A DNA stretch of 46,759 bases, from positions 1 to 46,759 of the forward strand of contig JAPPLJ010000031.1 in the NCBI GenBank assembly GCA_028819475.1. Reading direction: 5' to 3'. The notes under the pieces were generated by a model. The model did no database searches and was not told where the DNA came from. It saw only the letters and a program-made list of their open reading frames with translations. This document shows, piece by piece, positions 1 to 11,169 of this stretch; positions within the stretch are counted from its first letter, which is position 1; every line of letters starts with the position of its first letter. Both the position numbers and the translations under genes were made by a program. Source of the stretch: Rhodospirillaceae bacterium (GTDB lineage: Bacteria; Pseudomonadota; Alphaproteobacteria; Bin65).

Positions 1-54
1 AGAATGGCTTGTCTGTGACAAATATGAGACACCACTACGCGATTAGAATAAAGC

Positions 55-612
55 CTTAATATTCCTTGACATGGCGGAGCCCGCGCCCTATATCGGCTCT
101 GTCAACGCCCGAAGTGCGCCTGCCGCGGCCGGCCGACGCTCCCCCAAAAGAAGCAAACGAAGAAACCGGCGGAGGACCGTGCGGGACCGTTCCGTCTTTC
201 CCGCTCTCCGGCCCGCCGCCAGTCGGCCATCCTGTGCGCCGCCCCATGCGCCATTGGGCTTGACGGCCGGACCCCGTCCGGTTCGACCCTCCGATTCCGC
301 CGGGCCATCGTGCCCCCGATCCTGCCCGGCGGTGCCGCCCCCGGTGTCGACCGGCGCTCCCGCTCGGCCAGGCGACTGGAAAAATTCCTATCGAAAGTGT
401 TTTTGCGCACTTCCGAGAAGCGTCTTTCCAACGATTCCAAAGGGTTAGGGACGCCGGGTGCAAAAAAACGTATTATTTAGAACGGTCTGTTTAATTCCAA
501 AAAACAGAGCGATTTCAAAGACTTGGGCAAACTGATTTTGAATATTCATTCAAAATTCGGCCGTTTCCCGGCGTCTGGCCCGTCCGGCACACCCTTTCGC
601 AGAGGAATCCCA
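55..612 (+). repeat. Copy A of a ~550 bp non-coding repeat with rRNA-type promoter
   Basis: This block matches 46050-46590 in inverted orientation over almost its full length, with small indels (for example 12 bp extra here near 310-325). It begins with a strong promoter (66-94). It continues through GC-rich sequence to an AT-rich conserved tail around 460-560 containing an 8-bp hairpin, TTTTGAAT-ATTC-ATTCAAAA. A hairpin at about 268-282 (CCGGAC-CCC-GTCCGG) stays paired in the other copy through a G-U pair. Open frames run through both copies, but differences between copies fall mainly on first and second codon positions, so conservation is at DNA or RNA level. Possible identities are an rRNA-operon promoter and leader detached from its rRNA, or a multicopy non-coding RNA. 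No 16S sequence follows. Boundaries are approximate. Confidence 0.75.
66..94 (+). promoter_or_regulatory. Strong sigma70 (rRNA-type) promoter of repeat copy A
   Basis: A perfect -35 TTGACA (66-71), a 17-bp spacer and TATATC (89-94). The sequence upstream of the -35 (40-65) is AT-rich like an UP element, and the sequence after the -10 is GC-rich like a stringent discriminator. Both boxes and the spacer length are conserved in the second copy at the other end of the window. Expected transcription start is near 101, running rightward into the window. Confidence 0.7.
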
Positions 613-669
613 AGGGGAGGGGGATTCGGTCAGTGCCCTTTTTCGCAACGGAATCTCCCGGGGAGGGGC
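592..669 (+). repeat. Two degenerate direct repeats (TTTCGCAGAGGAATCCC type)
   Basis: Two similar units at 592-622 and 637-669 share CCCTTT..CGCA-GGAATC-CCC..GGGGAGGGG. Related units occur at 46648-46672 (plus) and 46033-46060 (minus). They sit just outside or at the downstream edge of the 550 bp repeats. Function unknown. Confidence 0.5.
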
Positions 670-710
670 TGCCGGACCAGAGGCGCGGCATTCGGCCGGA
701 AACGGAGAAA

Positions 711-740
711 CATGACGAATCATGACATTTCATGACATGC
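711..740 (+). promoter_or_regulatory. Three CATGAC repeats phased at 10 bp
   Basis: CATGAC occurs at 711, 721 and 731, exactly one helical turn apart, about 95 bp upstream of the amidase start. Such phasing is typical of a site bound by an oligomeric regulator on one DNA face. No binding protein is identifiable from the window. The rest of 613-833 shows no gene. Confidence 0.4.
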
Positions 741-833
741 CTGCAATAGCGCCGGTCCGTCCCGCGCTCGCCATGACGGCGCGCTTCCGGTAAGGACAAT
801 CGCGATTCGTCCGCTGCCGTCCGGAGCCGTCCC

Positions 834-2198
834 ATGCCGCCAACGCCGCCCCTCGACACCATCGCCCGCCAGCGGGCCGCCATCGCCGCGGGCGACACGA
901 CCGCCGCCGCGCTGGTCGACGAAGCCTGCGCCCGGGCCGAGGCGCCGGACGGGGAGGGCGGTCTCGTCTTCCTCCACCACTACGGCGCGGCGGCCCGGCA
1001 ACAGGCGCAGCACGCCGACGCGATGCGCGCAGCCGGCGTCGATCTCGGCCCGCTCGCCGGCATGCCGGTCTCGATCAAGGACCTGTTCGACGTGGCCGGC
1101 GAGACCACCCGGGCCGGGTCGATCATCCGGCAGGATGCGGAGCCGGCCCCCGCCGACGCCGCCATCGTGCGCCGGCTGAAGGGCGCCGGGGCGATCCTCG
1201 TCGGGCGGACCAACATGACCGAGTTCGCCTATTCCGGCATCGGTATCAATCCGCACTACGGCACGCCGGCCAATCCATGGGACCGGGAGAACCGGCGGAT
1301 TCCCGGCGGCTCCTCCTCCGGCGCGGCGGTCTCGGTCGCCGACGGCATGGCGATCGCGGGCATCGGCACCGATACCGGCGGCTCGGTCCGCATTCCCGCG
1401 GCGCTTTGCGGCCTCGCCGGCTTCAAGCCGACGGCGCGGCGCGTGCCGCAGGATGGCTGCTTCCCGCTCTCCTTCTCCCTCGACAGCATCGGCCCGCTCG
1501 CCGCCTCGGTCGACTGCTGCGCCGTGATCGACGCCGTGATGGCCGGCGAGGACCCGGCGCCGCTGCCCGACATTCCCGCGAAGGGCCTGCGCCTCGGCAT
1601 CGCGCAGTCTCTGGTCCTGGACGGGCTGGAGGAACCGGTCGTCGCGGCCTTCGAGGTGGCGCTGACCCGCCTCTCGGCGGCCGGCGCCCGGCTGATCGAC
1701 CTGCTCTTCGCGATCCTCGCCGACATCCCGCGGCTCAGCACCGCCGGCGGGCTCGCGGCGGCGGAGGCTCTGGCCCTGCACCGCCGGGACCTGGAAATCC
1801 GCCCGCAGGATTTCGACCACCGGGTGGCGGCGCGCATCCTGAACGGCGCAAATATAAGTGGCGCCGATTATGTCGACCTGCTGCAGGCGAGAGCCCGCTA
1901 TTGCCGGGAGGCCGATGCACTGACCGCCCCGTTCGACGCCGTCCTCATGCCGACCAACCCGCGCGTCGCGCCGCGGATCGCCGACCTGGAAGGCGACGAT
2001 GCCGCTTTCGGCGAGGCCAACCTCGTCATGCTGCGCAATACCGCGGCGTTCAACTTCCTCGACCGCTGCGCCACGACCCTGCCCATCCATCGCCCGGGCG
2101 AGGCGCCGGTCGGCCTGATGGTCGTCGGCGAGACACTGGGCGACCGCAGGAACCTGGCCGTCGCCAAGGCTATAGAGGCGGCTCTGGCGGCGCACTGA
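834..2198 (+). CDS. Amidase signature family hydrolase
   Basis: A 454-residue enzyme of the GatA/AtzF/FAAH amidase signature family, hydrolysing a carboxamide to acid and ammonia in the cytoplasm. The Ser-cisSer-Lys triad is visible: K82 in SIKDLFD, cis-S160 in PGGSSSG and nucleophile S184 in DTGGSVRIPA, with the family's 24-residue spacing between the two serines. The glycine-serine core spans about 155-190. Length is typical for stand-alone amidases. It is unlikely to be GatA, because no gatB or gatC is adjacent and the C-terminal region is short. It precedes an MFS permease by 39 bp, suggesting import and hydrolysis of an amide, but the substrate is unknown. Ribosome binding site is weak. 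Confidence 0.88.
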   Translation: MPPTPPLDTIARQRAAIAAGDTTAAALVDEACARAEAPDGEGGLVFLHHYGAAARQQAQHADAMRAAGVDLGPLAGMPVSIKDLFDVAGETTRAGSIIRQDAEPAPADAAIVRRLKGAGAILVGRTNMTEFAYSGIGINPHYGTPANPWDRENRRIPGGSSSGAAVSVADGMAIAGIGTDTGGSVRIPAALCGLAGFKPTARRVPQDGCFPLSFSLDSIGPLAASVDCCAVIDAVMAGEDPAPLPDIPAKGLRLGIAQSLVLDGLEEPVVAAFEVALTRLSAAGARLIDLLFAILADIPRLSTAGGLAAAEALALHRRDLEIRPQDFDHRVAARILNGANISGADYVDLLQARARYCREADALTAPFDAVLMPTNPRVAPRIADLEGDDAAFGEANLVMLRNTAAFNFLDRCATTLPIHRPGEAPVGLMVVGETLGDRRNLAVAKAIEAALAAH

Positions 2199-2237
2199 GC
2201 GGACAGCCGAGCCCATGAATCCGTTCGAAGCATCGCC

Positions 2238-3464
2238 GTGAGCGGCGCCGTTCGCCTCGTCTTCGTGCTGTGCCTGGCGCAGTCGCTCGGCATGCTCGGC
2301 TTCGCGACCTTCCCGGCGCTGATGCCGGGCCTGATGGTCGAATGGCAACTCAGCAACACCGAGGCCGGCATCGTCAACGGCGCCTATTTCGGCGGCTACA
2401 TGGCGTCGGTGGCGATCCTGGTGCTGCTGACCGACCGGTTCGATGCCCTGTGGGTCTTTCTCTCTGCGGCGGCGCTGTCGGGCGCGGCCCAGCTCGGCTT
2501 CGCGCTGCTCGCCGACGGCTTCTTGAGCGCCGCCGTCCTGCACACATTGATGGGCATCGGCCTGGCCGGGGTCTACATGCCCGGCCTGCGCGTGCTGACC
2601 GACCGGCTCGAGGGGCCGAAACAGTCGCGCTACATCGCCTTCTACACGGCGACCTTCGGCATCGGCTCGGGCCTGTCCTTCCTGTTCGCCGGCATCGCCG
2701 GCGACCTGCTGGGCTGGCGCTGGGCCTTCGGGCTGGCGGCGGCCGGGGCCTGGATCGCCGGGCTCGCGGTCGCCGCCACGACGCGGCCGTTGACGGAGCG
2801 CCAGCTGCCGGTCGGCCATCTGCTGGACGTCCGCCCCGTGCTGCGCAGCCCGCCGACCATGGGCTATATCCTGGGCTATGCCGGCCATGTCTGGGAACTG
2901 TTCGCCCTGCGCGGCTGGCTGGTCGCCTATCTCACCTGGGTCGCGGCGCAGGAAGGCGGGGCGCCGCTCTGGCTCGCGCCCACCCTCGTCGCCACGGTGA
3001 TCGGGCTGGTCGGCGTGCCGGCCAGCATCGTCGGCAACGAAATCGCCATGCGCGCCGGGCGGCGGCGCACCATCGCCTGCGTCATGCTTCTCTCCGCCGT
3101 CACGGCGCTGGCGCTGGGGGCGCTGGCCGGTGCACCCTACTGGCTGGTCTGCCTGGTCGGGCTGTTCTACGGCATCCCGCTGCTGGCCGATTCGGCGTCG
3201 CTGACTGCCGGGGCCATCGCCGCCGCGCCGGCCGGGCGGCGGGGCGCGACGCTGGCGCTGCACTCGACCCTCGGCTTCGGTGCCGGTTTCCTCGGCACGA
3301 CCGCCGTCGGCATCGCGCTCGATCTGGCCGGCGGCGCGTCGGAAACCGGCTGGATGGTCGCCTTCGCGACCATGGCGCTGGGCGCGCTGTTCGGGCCGTT
3401 CATCCTGTGGCGGCTCGGCCGCCGCCCGACGGACAAAAAATCCGGGCAGGAGGCTTCGGCATGA
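2238..3464 (+). CDS. MFS transporter (12 TM)
   Basis: A 408-residue integral membrane protein with about 12 hydrophobic segments, of the major facilitator superfamily. The first helices begin directly at the N-terminus (VRLVFVLCLAQSLGMLGF). A charged loop lies between TM2 and TM3, and a helix break with RPLTERQLP marks the central loop near residue 195. The C-terminus ends with a basic tail. The start is GTG at 2238; an ATG at 2215 is closed by a stop within nine codons. Its stop overlaps the next gene's ATG by 4 bp (ATGA), so the two are probably co-translated. Substrate is unknown; the upstream amidase suggests a small organic amide or acid. Confidence 0.85.
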   Translation: MSGAVRLVFVLCLAQSLGMLGFATFPALMPGLMVEWQLSNTEAGIVNGAYFGGYMASVAILVLLTDRFDALWVFLSAAALSGAAQLGFALLADGFLSAAVLHTLMGIGLAGVYMPGLRVLTDRLEGPKQSRYIAFYTATFGIGSGLSFLFAGIAGDLLGWRWAFGLAAAGAWIAGLAVAATTRPLTERQLPVGHLLDVRPVLRSPPTMGYILGYAGHVWELFALRGWLVAYLTWVAAQEGGAPLWLAPTLVATVIGLVGVPASIVGNEIAMRAGRRRTIACVMLLSAVTALALGALAGAPYWLVCLVGLFYGIPLLADSASLTAGAIAAAPAGRRGATLALHSTLGFGAGFLGTTAVGIALDLAGGASETGWMVAFATMALGALFGPFILWRLGRRPTDKKSGQEASA

Positions 3465-4138
3465 GCCGGAAACCGAAACCGACCCACTGGGAAAATCTGG
3501 TGACGATCCTCGGGCATTTCGGCGTCACCGTCGTGCTCGATATCGGCGCTCACAGGGGCGAATACGGCGGCTATCTGCGGCGCGCCGGGTGGCGCGGCCG
3601 GATCGTCTCCTTCGAGCCGCAATCGGCCGTGCGCCCGGCGCTGGAGGAGCGGGCCGCGGCCGACGGCAACTGGCAGGTCGCGCCGGCCATGGCGATCGGC
3701 GGCGCGGACGGCGAGATCGCGCTCAACATCTCCGCCGAGACCGACATGAGCTCGGCCCTGCCGCTCGCCGGGAGCGCGATGCGCTTCACCCCGTCGTCCG
3801 CGATGGTCGGTCGGGAGACCGTGACGCTGCGTCGGCTCGTCACCGTGTTTGGCGATTATGTCCGCGACGATGACACGGCCTTCGTCAAGGCCGATACCCA
3901 GGGCTACGAAAGCGCGGTGCTGGACGGCGCGGAACCCGTCATGGCGCGCATCGCCGGCTGGCAGCTCGAACTCTCGATCGAGCCTATCTACGAGGGCGAA
4001 ACCGACTGGCGCGCCATGCTCGACCGAATGGAATCGCTCGGCTACGCCGCCCATCTCTTCATCCCCGGCTATTTCAGCCGCCACATCGCCCGCCAGCTCC
4101 AGATCGACGGCGTGTTCATGCGGCGGCAGGCGGGATAG
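3461..4138 (+). CDS. FkbM-family SAM-dependent methyltransferase
   Basis: A 225-residue protein with a class I methyltransferase fold. The SAM-binding glycine motif is LDIGAHRGEYG (residues 26-36), followed by an acidic residue in SFEPQ (about 47-51). The later segment FVKADTQGYESAVLDGA (about 145-160) is the hallmark of FkbM-type methyltransferases, which O-methylate sugars, polyketides or other small hydroxyl groups. The start ATG at 3461 overlaps the MFS stop by 4 bp. No signal peptide is visible, so it acts in the cytoplasm. The substrate cannot be told from sequence, and no glycan cluster surrounds it. Confidence 0.85.
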   Translation: MSRKPKPTHWENLVTILGHFGVTVVLDIGAHRGEYGGYLRRAGWRGRIVSFEPQSAVRPALEERAAADGNWQVAPAMAIGGADGEIALNISAETDMSSALPLAGSAMRFTPSSAMVGRETVTLRRLVTVFGDYVRDDDTAFVKADTQGYESAVLDGAEPVMARIAGWQLELSIEPIYEGETDWRAMLDRMESLGYAAHLFIPGYFSRHIARQLQIDGVFMRRQAG

Positions 4139-4325
4139 GCCGCGCTTCCCGGCCGGCGCCCCGATCGGTTACAAATGCCCTGCGACCAGAAAGGCCCATG
4201 CCTGCGGCCCCGGGCCCCGGATTTCCGATCTTCTCTATCCGAAGCGGCGGTTTCGATAGAATCGGACACGTTCCGGAAGGAGAGCAGGTGACAAGGTCCG
4301 AGAGCCAGACCGGGACGACCGAGCG

Positions 4326-5303
4326 ATGCGCGCCGTAGTCTGCGAACGCCTGAGCGAGGATTTTTCCGGCACGGCGATCCGCGATGTCGCCCTGCCGGCA
4401 CCGGGTCCCGGCGAGGTGCTCGTGCAGGTTCGGGCGGCCGGCATCAACTTTCCGGACCTGCTGATGTGCCGGGGCGGCTATCAGCTCAAACCGCCGCCGC
4501 CGTTCGTGCCGGGCATGGATGTCGCCGGGACTGTGGCGGCCGTCGGGCCCGAGGTGACGGCATTCCGGTTCGGGGATGCGGTGGCGGGCGCGGCGCGGTA
4601 CGGCAGCTTTGCCGGCTTCTTGAAGGTTCCGGCCGGACAACTGCGCCCGAAACCGCCCGGCCTGTCCGATACCGAGGCCGCGGCCTACCAGGTCGCCTAT
4701 CTCACGGCCTATGTCGCGCTGGTGCGCCGCGCCGCGATGCAGCCGGGCGAGACCCTTCTGGTCCACGGCGCGAGCGGCGGTACCGGCATGGCGGCGGTCG
4801 GCCTTGGCAAGGTGCTGGGCGCGCGGGTCATCGCCACAACGGGCAGCCCTGCCAAGGCCGCTGCGCTCGAAGCGGCGGGCGCCGACCATGTGCTCGAAAC
4901 CGGCGACGGCTTTCGCGAGCCGGTCAAGGAATTGATGGGCGGTCGCGGCGCAGACGTCATCTTCGACCCGGTCGGCGGCGATATGTTCGACGAGTCGGTG
5001 CGCTGCATCGCCTTCGACGGCCGCCTGCTCGTAATCGGCTTCACCTCGGCCCGGATTGCCGAAGTCGCCACAAACATGCCGCTGATCAAGGGCTTCAGCG
5101 TGGTCGGCGTTCGCGCCGGCGAATACGGGCGCCGCTTCCCGGATCGGGGAAAGGAGAATCTCGATGCGATCTGGGCGCTTGCGCGGGAAGGAAAGACCCG
5201 GATGCCCGTGCATGCCGAACTGCCGCTGGAGGATTTCCGGGCCGGCTTTGCCATGCTGGAACGGCGCGAGGCCGTCGGAAGGATTGTGCTGAAGGTCAGC
5301 TAG
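4326..5303 (+). CDS. NADPH:quinone oxidoreductase, zinc-free MDR family
   Basis: A 325-residue medium-chain dehydrogenase/reductase of the zinc-independent quinone oxidoreductase group. The N-terminal GroES-like domain carries INFPDLLMCRGGYQ, and the nucleotide fold carries HGASGGTGMAAVGL (147-160), typical of NADPH-dependent Qor enzymes. The cysteine and histidine ligands of zinc alcohol dehydrogenases are absent. It would reduce quinones or enone substrates. A good Shine-Dalgarno (GGAAGGAGAG, 4275-4284) lies about 40 bp before this ATG. It fits a 16-codon frame starting GTG at 4288 and ending at 4338, overlapping the oxidoreductase start, so translational coupling is possible. A second, degraded copy of the gene's 3' end lies at 5889-5930. 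Confidence 0.88.
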   Translation: MRAVVCERLSEDFSGTAIRDVALPAPGPGEVLVQVRAAGINFPDLLMCRGGYQLKPPPPFVPGMDVAGTVAAVGPEVTAFRFGDAVAGAARYGSFAGFLKVPAGQLRPKPPGLSDTEAAAYQVAYLTAYVALVRRAAMQPGETLLVHGASGGTGMAAVGLGKVLGARVIATTGSPAKAAALEAAGADHVLETGDGFREPVKELMGGRGADVIFDPVGGDMFDESVRCIAFDGRLLVIGFTSARIAEVATNMPLIKGFSVVGVRAGEYGRRFPDRGKENLDAIWALAREGKTRMPVHAELPLEDFRAGFAMLERREAVGRIVLKVS

Positions 5304-5618
5304 GACGCACCGGTTCCTGCGCCTCCCTTCGACGGTTAGTACGAAGAGCAGAAAGTCGAAAAACAGTGCTCCCGGTTTTCCAGCTGAAGAAAAAAGGGCG
5401 GAACCTGCCAATCGCTGACACAGGCGCTTGATTTCGTTGCGGCACTTCTAGATTTGGCGGCTGTAGGTCTGGGGGCCGGGCTTGTTTCGGAGGGGCGGCG
5501 CCACCGGCTGGACGCGGGATCGAGTGCCAGTCGATATCGCAAGTAATCAGATACCGGGACTATCAATCTTCTGCACGTTGAGGAATACCTTGTCCGCACC
5601 CAGTAGGAGACAGGTAGC
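5304..5618. other. Intergenic stretch with possible degraded coding sequence
   Basis: About 315 bp with lower GC than its neighbours and no confident gene. A frame around 5405-5545 without a start codon encodes a hydrophobic segment resembling ALLDLAAVGLGAGLVSEG. This could be a decayed fragment, for example of a LysR-type effector domain, but similarity by eye is weak. No clear terminator follows the oxidoreductase. Confidence 0.3.
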
Positions 5619-5834
5619 ATGCTTCGCGGTTTATTCGGCACTTTCCGGTCTTCTTTGTCGGCCGGGTCCAAACAGGGGACTAGCGGAATGGGGCGCAGGA
5701 TTTTCGTTTGGAGTGTCTCGGTTGTCGCCGTTCTTCTGGTCGCGGCGACTCTCTCATGTACGCTTGAAATACCGCTCTTGAGTCGCAGCGCTTGTTGGAC
5801 CGTAGGACTGTTCGTCGGCTCATTGATTGGCTAA
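5619..5834 (+). CDS. Possible small membrane protein
   Basis: A 71-residue frame with an AGGAGA ribosome binding site about 10 bp before its ATG. The protein has a basic N-terminus (about 1-27), a strong hydrophobic helix about 28-46 (IFVWSVSVVAVLLVAATLS) and a second weaker helix at the C-terminus (about 57-71). This predicts a two-helix inner membrane hairpin, or a signal anchor. Codon use is less GC-rich than in neighbours, in line with acquired or decaying DNA. I do not recognise the family. It may be spurious, since it lies in a stretch with gene remnants. Confidence 0.35.
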   Translation: MLRGLFGTFRSSLSAGSKQGTSGMGRRIFVWSVSVVAVLLVAATLSCTLEIPLLSRSACWTVGLFVGSLIG

Positions 5835-5888
5835 AGGGCCTCGGTTATCTATGAGGCGGTCTCCATTCGTTGAGCAGCCATATTCCAT

Positions 5889-5930
5889 CGGCGCGAAGCG
5901 ATCGGGAAAGTTGTGTTGAAGGTCAGCTAG
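5889..5930 (+). pseudogene. 3' end remnant of a second quinone oxidoreductase gene
   Basis: Thirteen codons plus stop read RREAIGKVVLKVS, against RREAVGRIVLKVS at the end of the intact oxidoreductase (4326-5303). Ten of 13 residues are identical, the rest are conservative, and most base changes are synonymous or conservative. Similarity stops abruptly upstream, so only the tail of a paralogue remains. The convergent MFS gene ends inside it. Confidence 0.55.
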
Positions 5931-7197
5931 CCGGGGCGACGTCTATCTGGCGATGGTGATCGTGCTCCATGGACTTCCGGTGGCGAAGCAGCGCCGGCGC
6001 CAGAACGATATAGATCACGATGCCGGCCACCGCCGATAATCCCAGAACCGTCTGCAGTCCGAACCGGTCGGCCAGGAAGCCCATGATCAGGGCGCCGAGC
6101 GCCGGGCCGCCGACCGATACGGACGAACTCATGCTGATCGTTCGGCCGCGCATGTCCGGCCGGGCGATGGTTTGCAGAAGGCTGTTGGACCCGACCTGCA
6201 CCGACAGCAGCGACAGGGAGACCAGGAAGATGAACCCGGCCGCCAGCCAGAATCTTTCGGTAAGCGTAAACAGAAGCAGGGCGGAACCGGCAGCGAAGGC
6301 GCCGGTCAGCATGATCCGGGTCAGGCCTTCGGTCCGCCCGCGGACCAGCAGGAACAGCGCGCCGGCCAGGGCGCCCAGACCGGCCGCGGCGTTGAGCGTC
6401 GCCAGCCCTTCCGCGCCGCGGCCGAAGACGGTATCGGCGAAGCCGGGCAGCAGATCGTGGAAGGGCCGGATCAGCAGGCCGCCGGCAAACGACAGGCTGA
6501 GCAGGAACAGGAGTGACGGCGTCCGGCCGACATAGCGGAAGCCTTCGACCAGATCGGCGAGGATACCCGGCGCGCCGGGTTCGCGCGGCCGAACGGGGTC
6601 GCGCCGGATCAGCCAGATCATGGTCAGCATCCAGGCCGAGGTGCAGGCGGACATGAGGATAGATGCGCCACTGCCGATCCTGGTGATCAGCAATCCGGCG
6701 ATCAGCGGCCCGATGAACGCGCCCAGGTGGAACGAACTGGCGTTGAACGCGACAGCGGCGGAAATGGACGCCCGGTCCACCAGTTGCGGGATCAGGGACT
6801 GGCGCGCCGGGAAGTCGATGCCGAAGAACAGACCCTGGAGCAGGGTGAGCGCGACCAGCAGGGGCGCCGTCATATGTCCGGCAAGCGCGATGGCGCCGAT
6901 GGCGAAGGTCGTCAGGAACAGGCCGGTTCCGGAGCGCAGCGCGACGCGCCGATGGCCGTAACGGTCGGCCAGCGCGCCGGCGAACGGCCCGATGACCATG
7001 ACCGGGATCAGCGAAGCGAACGCAATGATGCCGAGGAAGGAGGGCGAGCGCGTCAGTTCCCAGGCCAGCCAGCCCAGGCCGATCCGGTTGCCCCACCAGC
7101 CCATGACGTGGACGACATGCCCGCTGACGTAGAAGCGGTATTCCCGGTGCGCCAACGCACGTGAGACGCCGCCGAAAGACTTGAGACTGAGGCGCAA
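5923..7197 (-). CDS. MFS transporter, MFS_3 / EntS-like exporter
   Basis: A 424-residue permease with about 12 membrane helices. The opening (RALAHREYRFYVSGHVVHVMGWWGNRIGL) and the motif GALADRYGHRRVAL (loop 2-3) match the MFS_3 group that includes siderophore and drug exporters such as EntS. The start codon appears to be TTG at 7197, with no strong ribosome binding site; a shorter form from an internal Met would lose the first helix. It lies 133 bp downstream of ligA on the same strand and is probably a separate unit. Its last codons read through the reverse of the oxidoreductase remnant, so its 3' end is likely a recombination junction. Substrate unknown. Confidence 0.82.
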   Translation of the reverse strand: MRLSLKSFGGVSRALAHREYRFYVSGHVVHVMGWWGNRIGLGWLAWELTRSPSFLGIIAFASLIPVMVIGPFAGALADRYGHRRVALRSGTGLFLTTFAIGAIALAGHMTAPLLVALTLLQGLFFGIDFPARQSLIPQLVDRASISAAVAFNASSFHLGAFIGPLIAGLLITRIGSGASILMSACTSAWMLTMIWLIRRDPVRPREPGAPGILADLVEGFRYVGRTPSLLFLLSLSFAGGLLIRPFHDLLPGFADTVFGRGAEGLATLNAAAGLGALAGALFLLVRGRTEGLTRIMLTGAFAAGSALLLFTLTERFWLAAGFIFLVSLSLLSVQVGSNSLLQTIARPDMRGRTISMSSSVSVGGPALGALIMGFLADRFGLQTVLGLSAVAGIVIYIVLAPALLRHRKSMEHDHHRQIDVAPAS

Positions 7198-7330
7198 GGA
7201 GAAAGGGTCCGGTCAGGGCCTTGAGAGAGGGCGCAGAGTGTGCCGCGCAGCCCGGCGGAAGCAAAGCGACGGATTGGCAGACTGCCCATGCGCAAAGTTG
7301 TGGCGGGCCGCCCGGATGAATTGCGTCGCT

Positions 7331-11121
<3,791 letters not shown>

Positions 11122-11169
11122 TCCCGCTGGCAGGCGATCAATCAGCTGCCGCGCTATCGGCCGGCCGCA

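Noticed and set aside
102..440. Open frame on the minus strand of repeat copy A that aligns with one at 46212-46505
   Set aside because: Differences between the two fall mainly on codon positions 1 and 2 and indels change the product, so it is a by-product of GC-rich repeat DNA. The strand also runs against the conserved promoter.
834..2198. GatA of the tRNA amidotransferase
   Set aside because: No gatB or gatC nearby, and the sequence has only generic amidase signature features.
720..3263. Very long open frame on the minus strand opposite the amidase and MFS genes
   Set aside because: Gln/Arg/Gly-rich composition typical of antisense frames in GC-rich DNA. The plus-strand genes have clear catalytic motifs and membrane helices.
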